Notes: generated by a model from the sequence alone, not told the origin. DNA of 64,000 nt from DAOULT01 sp964646625 (GCA_964646625.1 CAZYHC010000002.1:62001-126000); one strand, 5' to 3'. Numbered from the stretch's first letter, positions 31,156 through 39,784 are shown. Numbers and translations are program-made.

Positions 31156-32538
31156 TCACTTGAAGATGTAGAAAGTGCCCCGTTTCTCCCCGATCTTGAG
31201 CAGCAGGTTTCTATCCACCAGGTCGGCCAGATCGCGGCGGATGGTTTCAGGGCTGACCCCAGGGCATAGGTCCTGGTATTGGCGGTTGGTGATCCGGCCC
31301 TGCTCAGTCAGGTAGGTCAGGGCTTTTTCCTGGCGCTCGTTGAGGCGCAGGTGGGCCCAGCGTTTGGTGGTGCTGACCAGACTTTCGCCAGGGCCGTGCA
31401 GGATGACCGTGAACCCGTTGGTCGTTTCCTTGAAGACGGGTGCCGGCAGACCATAATCGCGCATAAGGGCTATCATGCGGTCGATGCCGTAGCCCAGGCG
31501 CTCGATAAAGCCCATGTCGGCCAGCACCTGGACGATGGCCTGGTTGCGGGAGAAGCGTTCGTTTATGATATTATGCACCGTGACGTGGCCGGGCAGGCGG
31601 CCGGGGCTGTAAAATTCAAGGCGGTCGTTAAACATCAGGACCCGGATGCCCTCCCCCCTGATACTGTAATCGCGGTGGGCCACGGCGTTGACGATGGCTT
31701 CGCGTACCGCTTTAAGGGGGTATTCGGTCCGCTCCTCGCGTTCCCAGCTCACCAGGCGCACGCCCTTGCTTATGTTGGAGACCAAAAAGGCCTCGGCCCG
31801 GCGAATCTGGTCGGGCAGGGTGCCTTTGATGTCTTCGCGCAGGAACTCATCGCTCATGTCCTGGGCGGCGTAGCGCACCAGCACGATCTCGCTGTTTCTG
31901 AGGAAGCGTTCCGGCTCCCGGCCGAAGAGGAGCAATCCGGCGTTGGTGGGTTGGTATCCTCCATTAGCCAGGGCCAGACAACCCCGCTTGTGCAGGGCCT
32001 CCTCCGGCGTGGAGACTACCACGCCCTCCAGCGCATTCAGGTAGAGGTCTACCTTGTCCCAGGCCAGGTCATCCAGAGTGGCCTCCGGCGTGATCAGCGA
32101 TTCAAAGCCAGTCTGGCCGCGTTCCATCAAAAGTCCTCTTAGTTGGGGGGCGGGGATGGGTTTATTTTCGGTCCCGTCCCGGATCAGGTAGCGGCCTTCC
32201 AGGTTGTAGACGTGGGGTAGACCAGGGGGCACGACGACGGCCAGGATAGGTTTGTCCTGGAGGGTGGTCATTTGGGGCAGAGGGATGATCAGGGGGGGAT
32301 CGCAGAGCAGGGTGGCCTGAATAACCCGTTCCCGCGCCGCTTGGAGGTCTTTTACTCCCTGGAGTTTGCCAGATCTGGTCTCTGCGCCCACCAGGACGGT
32401 GCCGCCTCGGGCGTTGGCCAGAGCTATCAGGGCTTCGGCCAGTTTGGGCGGGGCGGTGTTCTCCGGGAGAAATTCGACGGTCGGCCCCCTACCCTGTTGA
32501 CATAAAGTTAGAAGGTCACGTTCGCTCAGTTCGTTCAA
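31156..32538 (-). CDS. AlbA_2 (Schlafen-type) / HATPase_c_4 transcriptional regulator
   Basis: A 460-aa protein. The N-terminal AlbA_2 domain (about 1-130) shows VEFLPENTAPPKLAEALIALANARGGTVLVG. A GHKL-like ATPase segment follows (about 275-370; YPLKAVREAIVNAVAHRDYS; LEFYSPGRLPG; GYGIDRM). The C-terminal winged helix is visible at about 395-460 (ITNRQYQDLCPGVSPETIRRDLADL). These were once annotated as 'ATP-dependent DNA helicase RecG-related' but carry no helicase motif. Targets are unknown. Confidence 0.85.
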   Translation of the reverse strand: MNELSERDLLTLCQQGRGPTVEFLPENTAPPKLAEALIALANARGGTVLVGAETRSGKLQGVKDLQAARERVIQATLLCDPPLIIPLPQMTTLQDKPILAVVVPPGLPHVYNLEGRYLIRDGTENKPIPAPQLRGLLMERGQTGFESLITPEATLDDLAWDKVDLYLNALEGVVVSTPEEALHKRGCLALANGGYQPTNAGLLLFGREPERFLRNSEIVLVRYAAQDMSDEFLREDIKGTLPDQIRRAEAFLVSNISKGVRLVSWEREERTEYPLKAVREAIVNAVAHRDYSIRGEGIRVLMFNDRLEFYSPGRLPGHVTVHNIINERFSRNQAIVQVLADMGFIERLGYGIDRMIALMRDYGLPAPVFKETTNGFTVILHGPGESLVSTTKRWAHLRLNERQEKALTYLTEQGRITNRQYQDLCPGVSPETIRRDLADLVDRNLLLKIGEKRGTFYIFK

Positions 32539-32568
32539 GGCAGTTAACCCCTCCGAGGAAACGTGGGG

Positions 32569-33726
32569 TCAGTGCAGGTAGTCTTTCAGGGAGCGCCGGT
32601 GGTTGACGTGGCGCAGTTTGCGCAGCGCTTTTTTTTCGATCTGGCGCACCCGCTCACGGGTGATGCCGAATTTACGTCCCACCTCTTCCAGGGTATAGCT
32701 GCGGCCATCTTGGAGACCGAAACGTAATTGCAGGACGTGGCTCTCACGGGGAGAGAGGGAGTCCAGGGCCTCCTGAACCCGCTGGCGTAGCAGACGATGG
32801 GTGGCGACCTCCACCGGCGAAGGCGAATTCGCATCTTCGACCAGTTCGCCCAGATGGCTCTCCTGCTCTCCGCCCACAGGTTCTTCCAGGGAAAGGGGAC
32901 GTTGGGCCAACTGCAGGAACTGCTGCACCTTCTTAAGGGAGATACCCGCTTCGGCGGCCAGTTCTTCCGGGGTGGCTTCCCGGCCTAGCTCCTGCTCCAG
33001 ACGACGAGAGAGACGTTTTAGCGAGCGCAGACGTTCATTCAGGTGCACGGGCAGCCGGATGGTTCGACCGTAATCGATCACGGCCCGGCCGATGGCCTGC
33101 CGAATCCACCAGGTGGCGTAGGTGCTGAATCGGTAGCCACGACGGTAATCAAATTTATCGACGGCCTTCATCAGCCCCAGGTTGCCTTCCTGGATGAGGT
33201 CCATAAAAGGGATCCCTAAGCCCCGATACCGTTTGGCGATGCCGATCACCAGCCGAAAATTGGCTTTGATAAGCCGCTCACGGGCCATTTTACCGCTCTC
33301 CCATTCTTGCACCAGCGCCTCGCGATCTATTCCCTCGCCATCGCCGTCGGGTATTTCCAGGCGGTGCTGGGCAAAGCGACCTTGCTCCCACTGTTGGGCC
33401 AGGTCTCTCTCTTCTGTTGCTGTCAGGAGAGGGTAGCGTCCTATCTCATGCAGATAAAGGGAGATGGGCTCGACCGAATCCGGGCCTGGCAGGCTGGCCT
33501 CTTTCTGATCCACCTGGTCGAGAGGAGTGTGGACCTCAATGCCTGCCTGTTCCAGCAAGAGGCATATTTCTTCAAACTGCTCTGCACTCTCTGCCGCCTC
33601 AGGAAATGTGGCCAGAAGTTCATCTAAAGAAAGACTGGTCTTGTGCTCCGTTTCCAACAATTGCTGAAGCTGCCCGGCGATCTTTTTATTTAACTCTTGC
33701 GCTGTATTTCCTTCCCCCATTTCCAT
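32569..33726 (-). CDS. RNA polymerase sigma-70 factor (group 1/2), paralogue 1
   Basis: A 385-aa sigma factor. A divergent acidic N-terminus (1-90) is followed by region 1.2 (DSVEPISLYLHEIGRYPLLT), region 2 (LIQEGNLGLMKAVDKFDYRRGYRFSTYATWWIRQAI), region 3 and region 4 (YTLEEVGRKFGITRERVRQIEKKALRKLRH). The region 2.4 and 4.2 residues are those of vegetative sigma factors, so it should read TTGACA/TATAAT-type promoters. It lies three genes downstream of rpsU. Confidence 0.93.
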   Translation of the reverse strand: MEMGEGNTAQELNKKIAGQLQQLLETEHKTSLSLDELLATFPEAAESAEQFEEICLLLEQAGIEVHTPLDQVDQKEASLPGPDSVEPISLYLHEIGRYPLLTATEERDLAQQWEQGRFAQHRLEIPDGDGEGIDREALVQEWESGKMARERLIKANFRLVIGIAKRYRGLGIPFMDLIQEGNLGLMKAVDKFDYRRGYRFSTYATWWIRQAIGRAVIDYGRTIRLPVHLNERLRSLKRLSRRLEQELGREATPEELAAEAGISLKKVQQFLQLAQRPLSLEEPVGGEQESHLGELVEDANSPSPVEVATHRLLRQRVQEALDSLSPRESHVLQLRFGLQDGRSYTLEEVGRKFGITRERVRQIEKKALRKLRHVNHRRSLKDYLH

Positions 33727-33830
33727 AACACTCCAGGCGGCTCGTTAATCTTGGCGCGGTTTGCTGCTTTCCCTCCAGCGTTTTTCGCCAAGCTATGTTC
33801 TTCAGGGTAGCCGGATAGACGACAGAAAGG

Positions 33831-34091
33831 TCAAGAGGCTGGACTTGGGCGTCGTTTCTTGTAGCGATAGGTGATTCGGCCGCGTGTCAGATCATAAGGT
33901 GATAATTCCAGGCGGACTCTATCCCCCAGGAGTACGCGGATATAGTACTTGCGCATCTTGCCCGACAGATAGGCCAACACTTCATGGCCGCTATCCAGTT
34001 CGACCCGAAACATAGTGTTGGGCAAGGTCTCTACCACCGTGCCTTCTACCTCAATCGCTTTTTCTTTCTTCTTGCCCGTTTTCTTGACCAC
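33831..34091 (-). CDS. infA: Translation initiation factor IF-1
   Basis: The S1/OB-fold core (AIEVEGTVVETLPNTMFRVELDSGHEVLAYLSGKMRK... DRVRLELSPYDLTRGRITYR) is clearly IF-1. I start at GTG 34091 because AAGGAGG lies 5 bases upstream; the longer TTG form would contain that site within the coding region. The protein is 86 aa, with Lys-rich N-terminal and Arg/Pro-rich C-terminal tails beyond the usual 72 residues. It lies between two sigma genes rather than with ribosomal proteins. Confidence 0.93.
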   Translation of the reverse strand: MVKKTGKKKEKAIEVEGTVVETLPNTMFRVELDSGHEVLAYLSGKMRKYYIRVLLGDRVRLELSPYDLTRGRITYRYKKRRPSPAS

Positions 34092-34166
34092 ACGATCCTC
34101 CTTCTTTCCACCCACCAATAACCTGGTGGCGATGGCCGGTCTGGCACCGAAAGCGATGTGCCTGAT

Positions 34167-35345
34167 TTATGAGAGATAATCTTTCAACTGCCGACTGCGC
34201 CGAGGGTGACGTAATCGGCGCAGGGCCTTTTTTTCGATCTGCCGGATGCGCTCACGAGTGACGCCGAATTTGCGCCCTATCTCCTCCAGGGTGTAGTTGT
34301 GTCCGTCCTGGAGGCCAAAACGCAGCCGCAACACCCGCGCTTCGCGTGGAGAAAGGGTGCTCAGAACATCTTCCAGTTTTTCACGCAGTAAACTATGATC
34401 GGCTGCTTCAGGGGGGACGGGCGTTTCGTCGTCCTCGATGAAGCTGCCCAGTTCGCTATCTTCTTCCTCGCCCACCGGTTTCTCCAGAGAGACAGTGTGC
34501 TGCGAAACCCGCAACATGCGGCGCACTTTGCGGGGGTGGATGTCCATCTCCTCGGCGATCTCTTCGGGGGTGGGGGGCCGGCCCCGGTCCTGTTCCAGGC
34601 GACGGGCCGTACGATAGAGTTTGCGGATGCGATCGCTCATGTGGACGGGCAGCCGAATGGTGCGGCCCTGATCGGCCAACGCCCGGCTGATGGCTTGCCG
34701 AATCCACCAGGTAGCATAGGTGCTGAATTTATAACCCCGCCGATAGTCGAACTTATCAACCGCCTTCATCAGGCCCAGATTGCCTTCCTGAATGAGGTCT
34801 AAAAAAGGGATGCCCTGTCTGACGTATTTTTTAGCTACGCTGATCACCAGCCGGGTGTTAGCCCGAATGAGATGATCGCGCGCCTCTTTACCGACCTCGA
34901 TTTGTCTCCATAATTCGGCCTTCTCGCTCGCGTCGCGGCCGTTTCGGGCCAGACTTTGTTGGGCCTGTCTTCCCCTCTCCAGCCGTTTAGCCAATTCTAC
35001 CTCTTCATCGGGGGTCAGTAAAGGCACGCGGGCCATCTCGCGAAAATAGAGACTGACCGTATCATCGACAGGTATCCCTCTCAGGTCCAGGGTTTCGCTC
35101 TCCAGGGGCATTTCCGTCACTTCAACCTGCTCTCTCCGTTGCGCGACTTTGTTACCCTTCTCGGTTTCATCGTAGACATAGATGTCGTGGTCGTGAAGGT
35201 AAATGAAAATATTTTCCAATTGAGCCAGGTTCTCTTCAGCTTCGGGAAAGGCTTGCATCAAATCGTCGGTGGTCAGATAGCCCCGTTCGAGGGCCTTTTT
35301 TAGCAGCCCCCTCATCAGTTCTGATTTACGTTCCAGTTCAGACAC
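34167..35345 (-). CDS. rpoD: RNA polymerase sigma-70 factor (primary-type), paralogue 2
   Basis: A 392-aa sigma factor with a GTG start. It carries a region 1.1-like N-terminus (ALERGYLTTDDLMQAFPEAEENLAQLENIFIYL), region 1.2 (DTVSLYFREMARVPLLT), region 2 (the RGYKFSTYATWWIRQAI helix) and region 4 (VTRERIRQIEKKALRRLRHP). The presence of the 1.1 segment and its place beside rpsU favour this as the housekeeping sigma. The assignment of the symbol between the two paralogues is inference. Confidence 0.9.
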   Translation of the reverse strand: MSELERKSELMRGLLKKALERGYLTTDDLMQAFPEAEENLAQLENIFIYLHDHDIYVYDETEKGNKVAQRREQVEVTEMPLESETLDLRGIPVDDTVSLYFREMARVPLLTPDEEVELAKRLERGRQAQQSLARNGRDASEKAELWRQIEVGKEARDHLIRANTRLVISVAKKYVRQGIPFLDLIQEGNLGLMKAVDKFDYRRGYKFSTYATWWIRQAISRALADQGRTIRLPVHMSDRIRKLYRTARRLEQDRGRPPTPEEIAEEMDIHPRKVRRMLRVSQHTVSLEKPVGEEEDSELGSFIEDDETPVPPEAADHSLLREKLEDVLSTLSPREARVLRLRFGLQDGHNYTLEEIGRKFGVTRERIRQIEKKALRRLRHPRRSRQLKDYLS

Positions 35346-35449
35346 TTTTCACCTGTTCCTTTTCTCTTATCCGTCGCTCTGGCTCAGACCGGGAGGACAA
35401 CGCAAATGTGCAAGCCATGGGCGCCTCTCGTCTGTTGAGGAGTCGAGAC

Positions 35450-35656
35450 CTAATATCTCGATCTCCTGTCTTGCTGTCTTTGTTTGCGCTTGGCCCGTCG
35501 AATGGCTTTTTTCTTTTTCATACGCCGCAATGCGCTTTTAGAGATAAACCAGCGTTTTCTACGTACGTCTCCTAAGATACCACTTTCCGCTACCTGTTTA
35601 CGAAAACGTTTCAGTAATTCTTCCTGAGATTCACCTTCTCTGAGAGCAACTGTCAT
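35450..35656 (-). CDS. rpsU: 30S ribosomal protein bS21
   Basis: A 68-aa very basic protein (VALREGESQEELLKRFRKQV... RRKRWFISKSALRRMKKKKA), typical for S21. The ribosome site AAGGAGAGG precedes the ATG. Its upstream region holds a terminator (35692-35744) ending a long non-coding transcript, so rpsU expression may depend on read-through or on a weak promoter in that interval (TATAAT at 35683-35678). Confidence 0.95.
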   Translation of the reverse strand: MTVALREGESQEELLKRFRKQVAESGILGDVRRKRWFISKSALRRMKKKKAIRRAKRKQRQQDRRSRY

Positions 35657-35691
35657 TTACAACCTCTCCTTATTTATATTATACTTTGCAT

Positions 35692-35744
35692 AAAAGAAAC
35701 TCGGTTGCCTGATCTCATCGAACACCTATGGAATGACAACCGAG
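35692..35744 (-). terminator. Terminator of the long ncRNA / possible rpsU attenuator
   Basis: Arms CTCGGTTG (minus strand 35744-35737) and CAACCGAG (35707-35700), 29-nt loop, then TTTCTTTT. The long loop makes it weaker than the other terminators here. Confidence 0.6.
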
Positions 35745-36201
35745 CTACCGAGTGCGTTGATACGCGTCGCGCAGGCTAGCCAAGGCTATGCGGCCTATCA
35801 CGGCAGAGGTCGCTACCGATCAAAAAGCTTCCCTGATTTCAGCGTTCGCTCGTCACCCCTCGACCGGTTAAAAAGGGCCTTGCTGCGCCCCCTTTTAACC
35901 CGCTTCACATCGACACGCCGAGCGAACTTATCTTCATTACCTCCGTCGTGCCCTCTTGGTGAGGGGAGATATGTTTTGCTGCCACATCGGTTTTCGGATG
36001 GCCGAGCACTCAAATTAGATAGCCTGCAATACGCTACCTCGGCCGTGCTCTCTCGATCGCTCGATGAGGCGCTCGATTTCAACGGTACCTGAAAGTCTGG
36101 AGGAGGGATTCGATGAGGTGGAACCAGCAACCTCGCGAGGCCTTCGCCCATAAAAGGCCGAGACGGAGGCCGCTCGCGGTGTTTCTTTACACTACCACAT
36201 C
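35692..36201 (-). ncRNA. Long structured non-coding RNA candidate upstream of rpsU
   Basis: No convincing protein is encoded on either strand of this roughly 500-base interval. A consensus promoter points into it from 36236 and a terminator hairpin closes it at 35692. Long-range perfect helices are present: CGAGCGAAC (35919-35927) with GTTCGCTCG (35844-35852), 9 bp, enclosing GGTTAAAA (35866-35873) with TTTTAACC (35893-35900). Also GGCCGAG (36000-36006) with CTCGGCC (36038-36044), and a GC-rich stem near the 5' end (36134-36178). Hallmarks of RNase P RNA (GAGGAAAGTC, ACAGAA), tmRNA (tag ORF, CCA end) and SRP RNA (GGAAG region) were looked for and not found. Confidence 0.55.
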
Positions 36202-36207
36202 CTTAAT

Positions 36208-36236
36208 ATTATACACGATTTTCTGGAAATAGTCAA
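36208..36236 (-). promoter_or_regulatory. Consensus promoter of the long ncRNA
   Basis: Minus strand TTGACT (36236-36231), 17-nt spacer, TATAAT (36213-36208). Predicted start about 36201. Confidence 0.85.
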
Positions 36237-36258
36237 TGAAAAAATGAAAAATCACTCC

Positions 36259-36301
36259 TGCCCGAAATCAAATGCCTCAGTCCAACAGCTCGGCCGGCCG
36301 C
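36259..36301 (-). repeat. Source copy of the Gfo/Idh 3'-end repeat
   Basis: The last codons and the post-stop sequence of the intact oxidoreductase gene, matched at 38287-38326. Confidence 0.6.
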
Positions 36302-37413
36302 ACCCATCTTTGTTCTGCGATGGACTTCTCCACCGCTTCCAGCACGGCCTGGCACTGCACCCCGTCCTCAAAGTTGGGCACCGGCATCTCGTTGTGGGCC
36401 AGGGCCTTGAACAGCTCGTAAGCCTGGTTGACGAAGATAGAGCCATAATGGATGAAATGACCGTTAGGCCACCAGTTTTTCACATAGGGATGGGCCGGAT
36501 CGCCAACGTAGATGGTCTTGAAGCCTTGTTCTCTGGGCGGGTCCTCCCAGGAGAAGAAATGTAGTTCGTTGAAATAGTTATAGTTGAAACGCAGGCTGCC
36601 CTTCTCGCCGTTGATCTCGAACCCCACCCGCTCTTTGTCCCCCCCGGCGTAGCGGGTGGCCTCGAAAGAGCCGATCACCCCATTCTCGAAGCGAGCCAGA
36701 AAGATGACCGCATCATCGACCGTTACCTGACCGCTCTTGGTTGGGTCGTCCATCAGGGGGCGCTCTTTCTTGAAGGTCTCCCACATGCCCACCACCGACT
36801 CGATATCGCCCACCAGGAAGCGGGCCAGATCGATAATGTGCGAACCAATGTCGCCCAGCGCCCCCGAACCGGCCTTATCTTTCTGCAAACGCCAGACCAG
36901 GGGGAGGTCTTCGGACATGACCCAATCGGAAAGCCAGGTGGCCCGCCATTGGCAGATGCGACCCAGCCTGCCCTCCTCGATGAATTCTTTGGCCAGGGCT
37001 ACAGCCGGGATGCGCCGGAAGTTGAAGGCGATCATGTGCTTGACTCCGGCCTCTTCTACGGCGGCCAGCATCTCTCTGGCTTCGGCCAGGTTGTTAGCCA
37101 GGGGCTTCTCACAGATGACATCTTTGCCTGCCTGGGCGGCGGCGATGGACATCTCGGCGTGGAGGTAGCCGGGACTGCTTACGTCGATGAGGTCAACGTC
37201 TGCCCGCTCGACCACTTTGCGCCAATCGGTTTCGTACTCCTCCCAGCCGAACTGTTTGGCGGCGGCTTTGAGTGCCGCCTCGTTCCGGCCGCAGATGACT
37301 TTCAGCACGGGCTGATATTCCGGCCCGAAGAAGAGGGGCAGATTTTTATAGCCGTAGGAATGGGCCTTGCCCATAAATTTGTACCCGATCAGACCAATGT
37401 TTATCTCTTTCAT
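36277..37413 (-). CDS. Gfo/Idh/MocA family NAD(P)-dependent oxidoreductase
   Basis: A 378-aa enzyme with Rossmann motif NIGLIGYKFMGKAHS, the family signature VICEKPLANN, and the C-terminal sheet domain with GDIGSHIIDLARF supplying the catalytic His/Asp. These enzymes oxidise or reduce sugars, inositols or sugar nucleotides. It is monocistronic on the minus strand. A copy of its last 40 bases, including the stop codon region, occurs 2 kb away at 38287-38326. Confidence 0.9.
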   Translation of the reverse strand: MKEINIGLIGYKFMGKAHSYGYKNLPLFFGPEYQPVLKVICGRNEAALKAAAKQFGWEEYETDWRKVVERADVDLIDVSSPGYLHAEMSIAAAQAGKDVICEKPLANNLAEAREMLAAVEEAGVKHMIAFNFRRIPAVALAKEFIEEGRLGRICQWRATWLSDWVMSEDLPLVWRLQKDKAGSGALGDIGSHIIDLARFLVGDIESVVGMWETFKKERPLMDDPTKSGQVTVDDAVIFLARFENGVIGSFEATRYAGGDKERVGFEINGEKGSLRFNYNYFNELHFFSWEDPPREQGFKTIYVGDPAHPYVKNWWPNGHFIHYGSIFVNQAYELFKALAHNEMPVPNFEDGVQCQAVLEAVEKSIAEQRWVRPAELLD

Positions 37414-37500
37414 TTCAGCTTCTCCTCCTCATTGTGTCTTGGAAACTCCTTTGACCGTACTGGTTTTTATTTTGCCGGCGGGTCTGGTTTTAAGGTCGTG

Positions 37501-37824
37501 TCATGGCCCTGAATCGACGAAGGTAAAGGCCTGATCCAGCCGCGTGAGCTGTAAAATGCGCATTATCCTGGGCCTGACCCCCGACAGGACCAGTTCCCCA
37601 TCTTGCTGGCGCATGTCCTTCTGGCCCGAAGCCAACGCCGCCAGACCGCTGCTGTCTATAAATGGCACCTGGCTCAGGTCCACCACCGTGCGCTGGCCGG
37701 CGGCTTTGGCGGCCAGGGTCTTGAGCAATTTACGCAACTCGCCAGCCCCCTGGGAGTCCAGATTGCCTCGTACCCGTACGGTGGTCACCCCGTCCTGCTC
37801 ATCTGTGTCGATTTGAATCGCCAT
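37501..37824 (-). CDS. STAS-domain anti-anti-sigma factor, copy 1
   Basis: 107 aa from ATG 37824, which has AAGGAGGAG upstream; the longer TTG-initiated form overlaps the previous gene's stop region. The STAS signature VVDLSQVPFIDSSGLAALASG contains the serine phosphorylated in SpoIIAA/RsbV. It would bind and titrate an anti-sigma kinase in a partner-switch, but no kinase or matching sigma gene is in the window. 40 bases follow the next STAS gene. Confidence 0.88.
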   Translation of the reverse strand: MAIQIDTDEQDGVTTVRVRGNLDSQGAGELRKLLKTLAAKAAGQRTVVDLSQVPFIDSSGLAALASGQKDMRQQDGELVLSGVRPRIMRILQLTRLDQAFTFVDSGP

Positions 37825-37864
37825 TTGCCCACTCCTCCTTGGTAGAGCCTGGTTTAAGGTCACC

Positions 37865-38188
37865 TCATGGCACTGAATCAACGAAAGTGAATACCCGATC
37901 CAGCCGCGTGAGCTGGAAAACGCGCATTACCTGCGGCTTGACCCCAGACAGGATCAGTTCCCCATCTTGCTGGCGCATGGCCTTCTGGCCCGAGACCAGC
38001 GCCACCAAACCATTGCTGTCTATGAACGGCACCTGGCTCAGATCCACCACCAGGCGCGGCGCGGCAGCTTTGGCCGCCAGGGTCTTGAGCTGTTCACGCA
38101 ACTGGTCAGCCCCCTGGTAGTCCAGAGCGCCCCGCACCCATACGGTGGTCAGGCCGTCCCGCTCACCGGTGTCTGTTTGAATCGCCAT
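37865..38188 (-). CDS. STAS-domain anti-anti-sigma factor, copy 2
   Basis: A 107-aa tandem paralogue of the preceding entry, about two-thirds identical. It has DSNGL instead of DSSGL; the first Ser, which is the phosphorylated one in SpoIIAA, is kept. The pair forms a short operon transcribed toward the Gfo/Idh gene. The duplication suggests two inputs to one anti-sigma partner, which is inference. Confidence 0.88.
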   Translation of the reverse strand: MAIQTDTGERDGLTTVWVRGALDYQGADQLREQLKTLAAKAAAPRLVVDLSQVPFIDSNGLVALVSGQKAMRQQDGELILSGVKPQVMRVFQLTRLDRVFTFVDSVP

Positions 38189-38286
38189 TTGTCAGTTTCT
38201 CCTTATCAGGGCTTGTGCCCAAAACGTAGTCGCCAGATATCGCCATGTGGGGATTTGTTCTGATTAAATTATATCTTAACTTTCGT

Positions 38287-38326
38287 CCGAGATCAAATGC
38301 CTCAATCCATCAACTCGGCCGGCCGC
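38287..38326 (-). pseudogene. 3' remnant of a second Gfo/Idh/MocA oxidoreductase gene
   Basis: About 36 of 40 bases match 36262-36301. The minus strand reads CGGCCGGCCGAGTTGATGGA then TGA (RPAELMD-stop), the same C-terminus as the intact gene. The HEPN gene reads into it in another frame and stops there. Confidence 0.6.
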
Positions 38327-39419
38327 TGAATCCGAGGGCTGATTCTCTTCGCAAGTACTCCATGAGAACGTGATGCACGAGACGCTCAAATGCGCGCACT
38401 GACGGCAGTAGATCCTTTTCCTTCCACTCCTTTTGGCCAACAAACCGACCAAGGCCAGCCGGAATCTCATCATCGAGAGCCATTGATGGTGGGAGGGGTA
38501 CTCCCTCGTGTAGGGTTGACGAGCGAGCATCGTATATACGGCCAACATACTCTTCGACTTGTGAGGCGTCTTTGAGGCGGAACGCCAAGTTGTTTGGGCG
38601 CGTGGGGTCACCCCAGAACTCATCTGAGAGATGTTCAATAATGAATTTCTTGAAACGCTGCTTAATGAGAGGCAGAGGCTTGAGCAGTGCCCGTTCGATT
38701 GCTCTGTACTGTTCGGGATCAGGGACAGTGGCTTGTATCAAGCTGGCTGCTTCCTCATTCAAATCCTCAAGTCGGACACCATTGGGGTCATAATCATGGA
38801 GCAAGGATTCTATAGCTGAAACTAGACAAACATATGCCAGTGTTTTATCCCGATCAATGAGAGACAATGCCAGATGGTATAGTCGAGCCGCCAACATAAA
38901 AGGTTCCACCCGTCTACGCTTCAGGTCTTGCTCCGTCAGGGGCTTCTCTCTCAGCCTCAAACCCTTGAGCATTTCGAAGTAGGGTACAACAGTTTTGAGG
39001 TTTATAGCCTGTCCATCAACATTGCTTCGGGCAACTTCATGGCCGCCGGGGAACCTTTTCATCAGTGGAAGCCGGCCGAGTTTCAGAGATCGGGAGAGCA
39101 CAAAGTGCGCTCGTGTGAACAAAGTCATCAGAACCGTGACCTCATTTGGCAAGCCGCCCGGCAGATAGTACTGCTCCTTCTTGGGCGGAAGGTTATCCCA
39201 GGGTTTTTCCGATGGATATGAAATCGTCCGCAAGTAGGCCGCTCTAATAGTAGTCTTCTCATACACAGGTGGGGGGATTTCCCACAACTGCAAATAGACA
39301 CAACCCAGGTCTAGCTCACCGTGTAGGTACACTCTTGTAAGGACTTCGAATTCGGAGATCTGGCCTTGACCCGTTTCTCCGCTTTCCAGATGCTTGTCCC
39401 ACTCATCAAGTAGATGCAT
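38310..39419 (-). CDS. HEPN (ApeA-like C-terminus) hypothetical protein paired with nucleotidyltransferase
   Basis: A 369-aa soluble protein. The C-terminal third has an R-x4-H motif (DARSSTLHEG) in a helical context (TLAYVCLVSAIESLLHDYD), as in HEPN/ApeA domains that often act as RNases. The N-terminal 200 residues are unrecognised. It overlaps the MNT-type nucleotidyltransferase gene by one base. HEPN-MNT pairs are known toxin-antitoxin modules, but this HEPN protein is unusually large. Its last five residues (SGRPS) come from the Gfo/Idh remnant. Confidence 0.6.
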   Translation of the reverse strand: MHLLDEWDKHLESGETGQGQISEFEVLTRVYLHGELDLGCVYLQLWEIPPPVYEKTTIRAAYLRTISYPSEKPWDNLPPKKEQYYLPGGLPNEVTVLMTLFTRAHFVLSRSLKLGRLPLMKRFPGGHEVARSNVDGQAINLKTVVPYFEMLKGLRLREKPLTEQDLKRRRVEPFMLAARLYHLALSLIDRDKTLAYVCLVSAIESLLHDYDPNGVRLEDLNEEAASLIQATVPDPEQYRAIERALLKPLPLIKQRFKKFIIEHLSDEFWGDPTRPNNLAFRLKDASQVEEYVGRIYDARSSTLHEGVPLPPSMALDDEIPAGLGRFVGQKEWKEKDLLPSVRAFERLVHHVLMEYLRRESALGFSGRPS

Positions 39420-39784
39420 TACCGTTTTCCCAATGACTTCTCATAAATGACCCTTCCATATTTCGAGGCGGGATAGGCAATGCCGCCAATCACCTCTCGG
39501 GTTTCCTCAAACTCCTGTTGCGAGATGGTGATCGCCTGGATGGGCAGGGGCATATCCCTGAGCAGGCCGTGCATCCGTGCCAGCCGTTCCTGGCGGCCCA
39601 ATCGTCGCTCGGTGACGACCAGCAGATCGAGGTCGCTGTCGGCCGTGGCTCTTCCTTCGGCGTAGGAACCGAAGAGGATCACTTGCTCCGGCGCAAAAGC
39701 GTCCACAATACGCTTTACAATCTCTTCGAGCAATTCGTCGGTCACAGGCCGAAAGACGGCCGATTTCGAACGTGGATGGCTCAT
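39419..39784 (-). CDS. MNT-type minimal nucleotidyltransferase
   Basis: A 121-aa protein with the nucleotidyltransferase core FGSYAEGRATADSDLDLLVV (the GS motif and the D-x-D metal ligands). In HEPN/MNT systems this protein AMPylates and neutralises the HEPN toxin. It overlaps the downstream HEPN gene by one base and the upstream DUF5678 gene by four. A truncated duplicate lies at 40236-40397. Confidence 0.85.
   Translation of the reverse strand: MSHPRSKSAVFRPVTDELLEEIVKRIVDAFAPEQVILFGSYAEGRATADSDLDLLVVTERRLGRQERLARMHGLLRDMPLPIQAITISQQEFEETREVIGGIAYPASKYGRVIYEKSLGKR

Noticed and set aside
35733..36151. Open frames on both strands in the rpsU upstream region
   Set aside because: Neither has a ribosome-binding site or protein-like composition, and both lie within the palindrome-rich, promoter-to-terminator interval.
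35692..36201. RNase P RNA, tmRNA or SRP RNA
   Set aside because: Signature sequences were looked for on both strands and not found: no GAGGAAAGTC or ACAGAA, no tag ORF or CCA end, no GGAAG-type helix 8.
37865..38188. Loss of the phosphorylatable serine in STAS copy 2
   Set aside because: DSNGL changes the second Ser; the residue phosphorylated in SpoIIAA is the first, which is kept.
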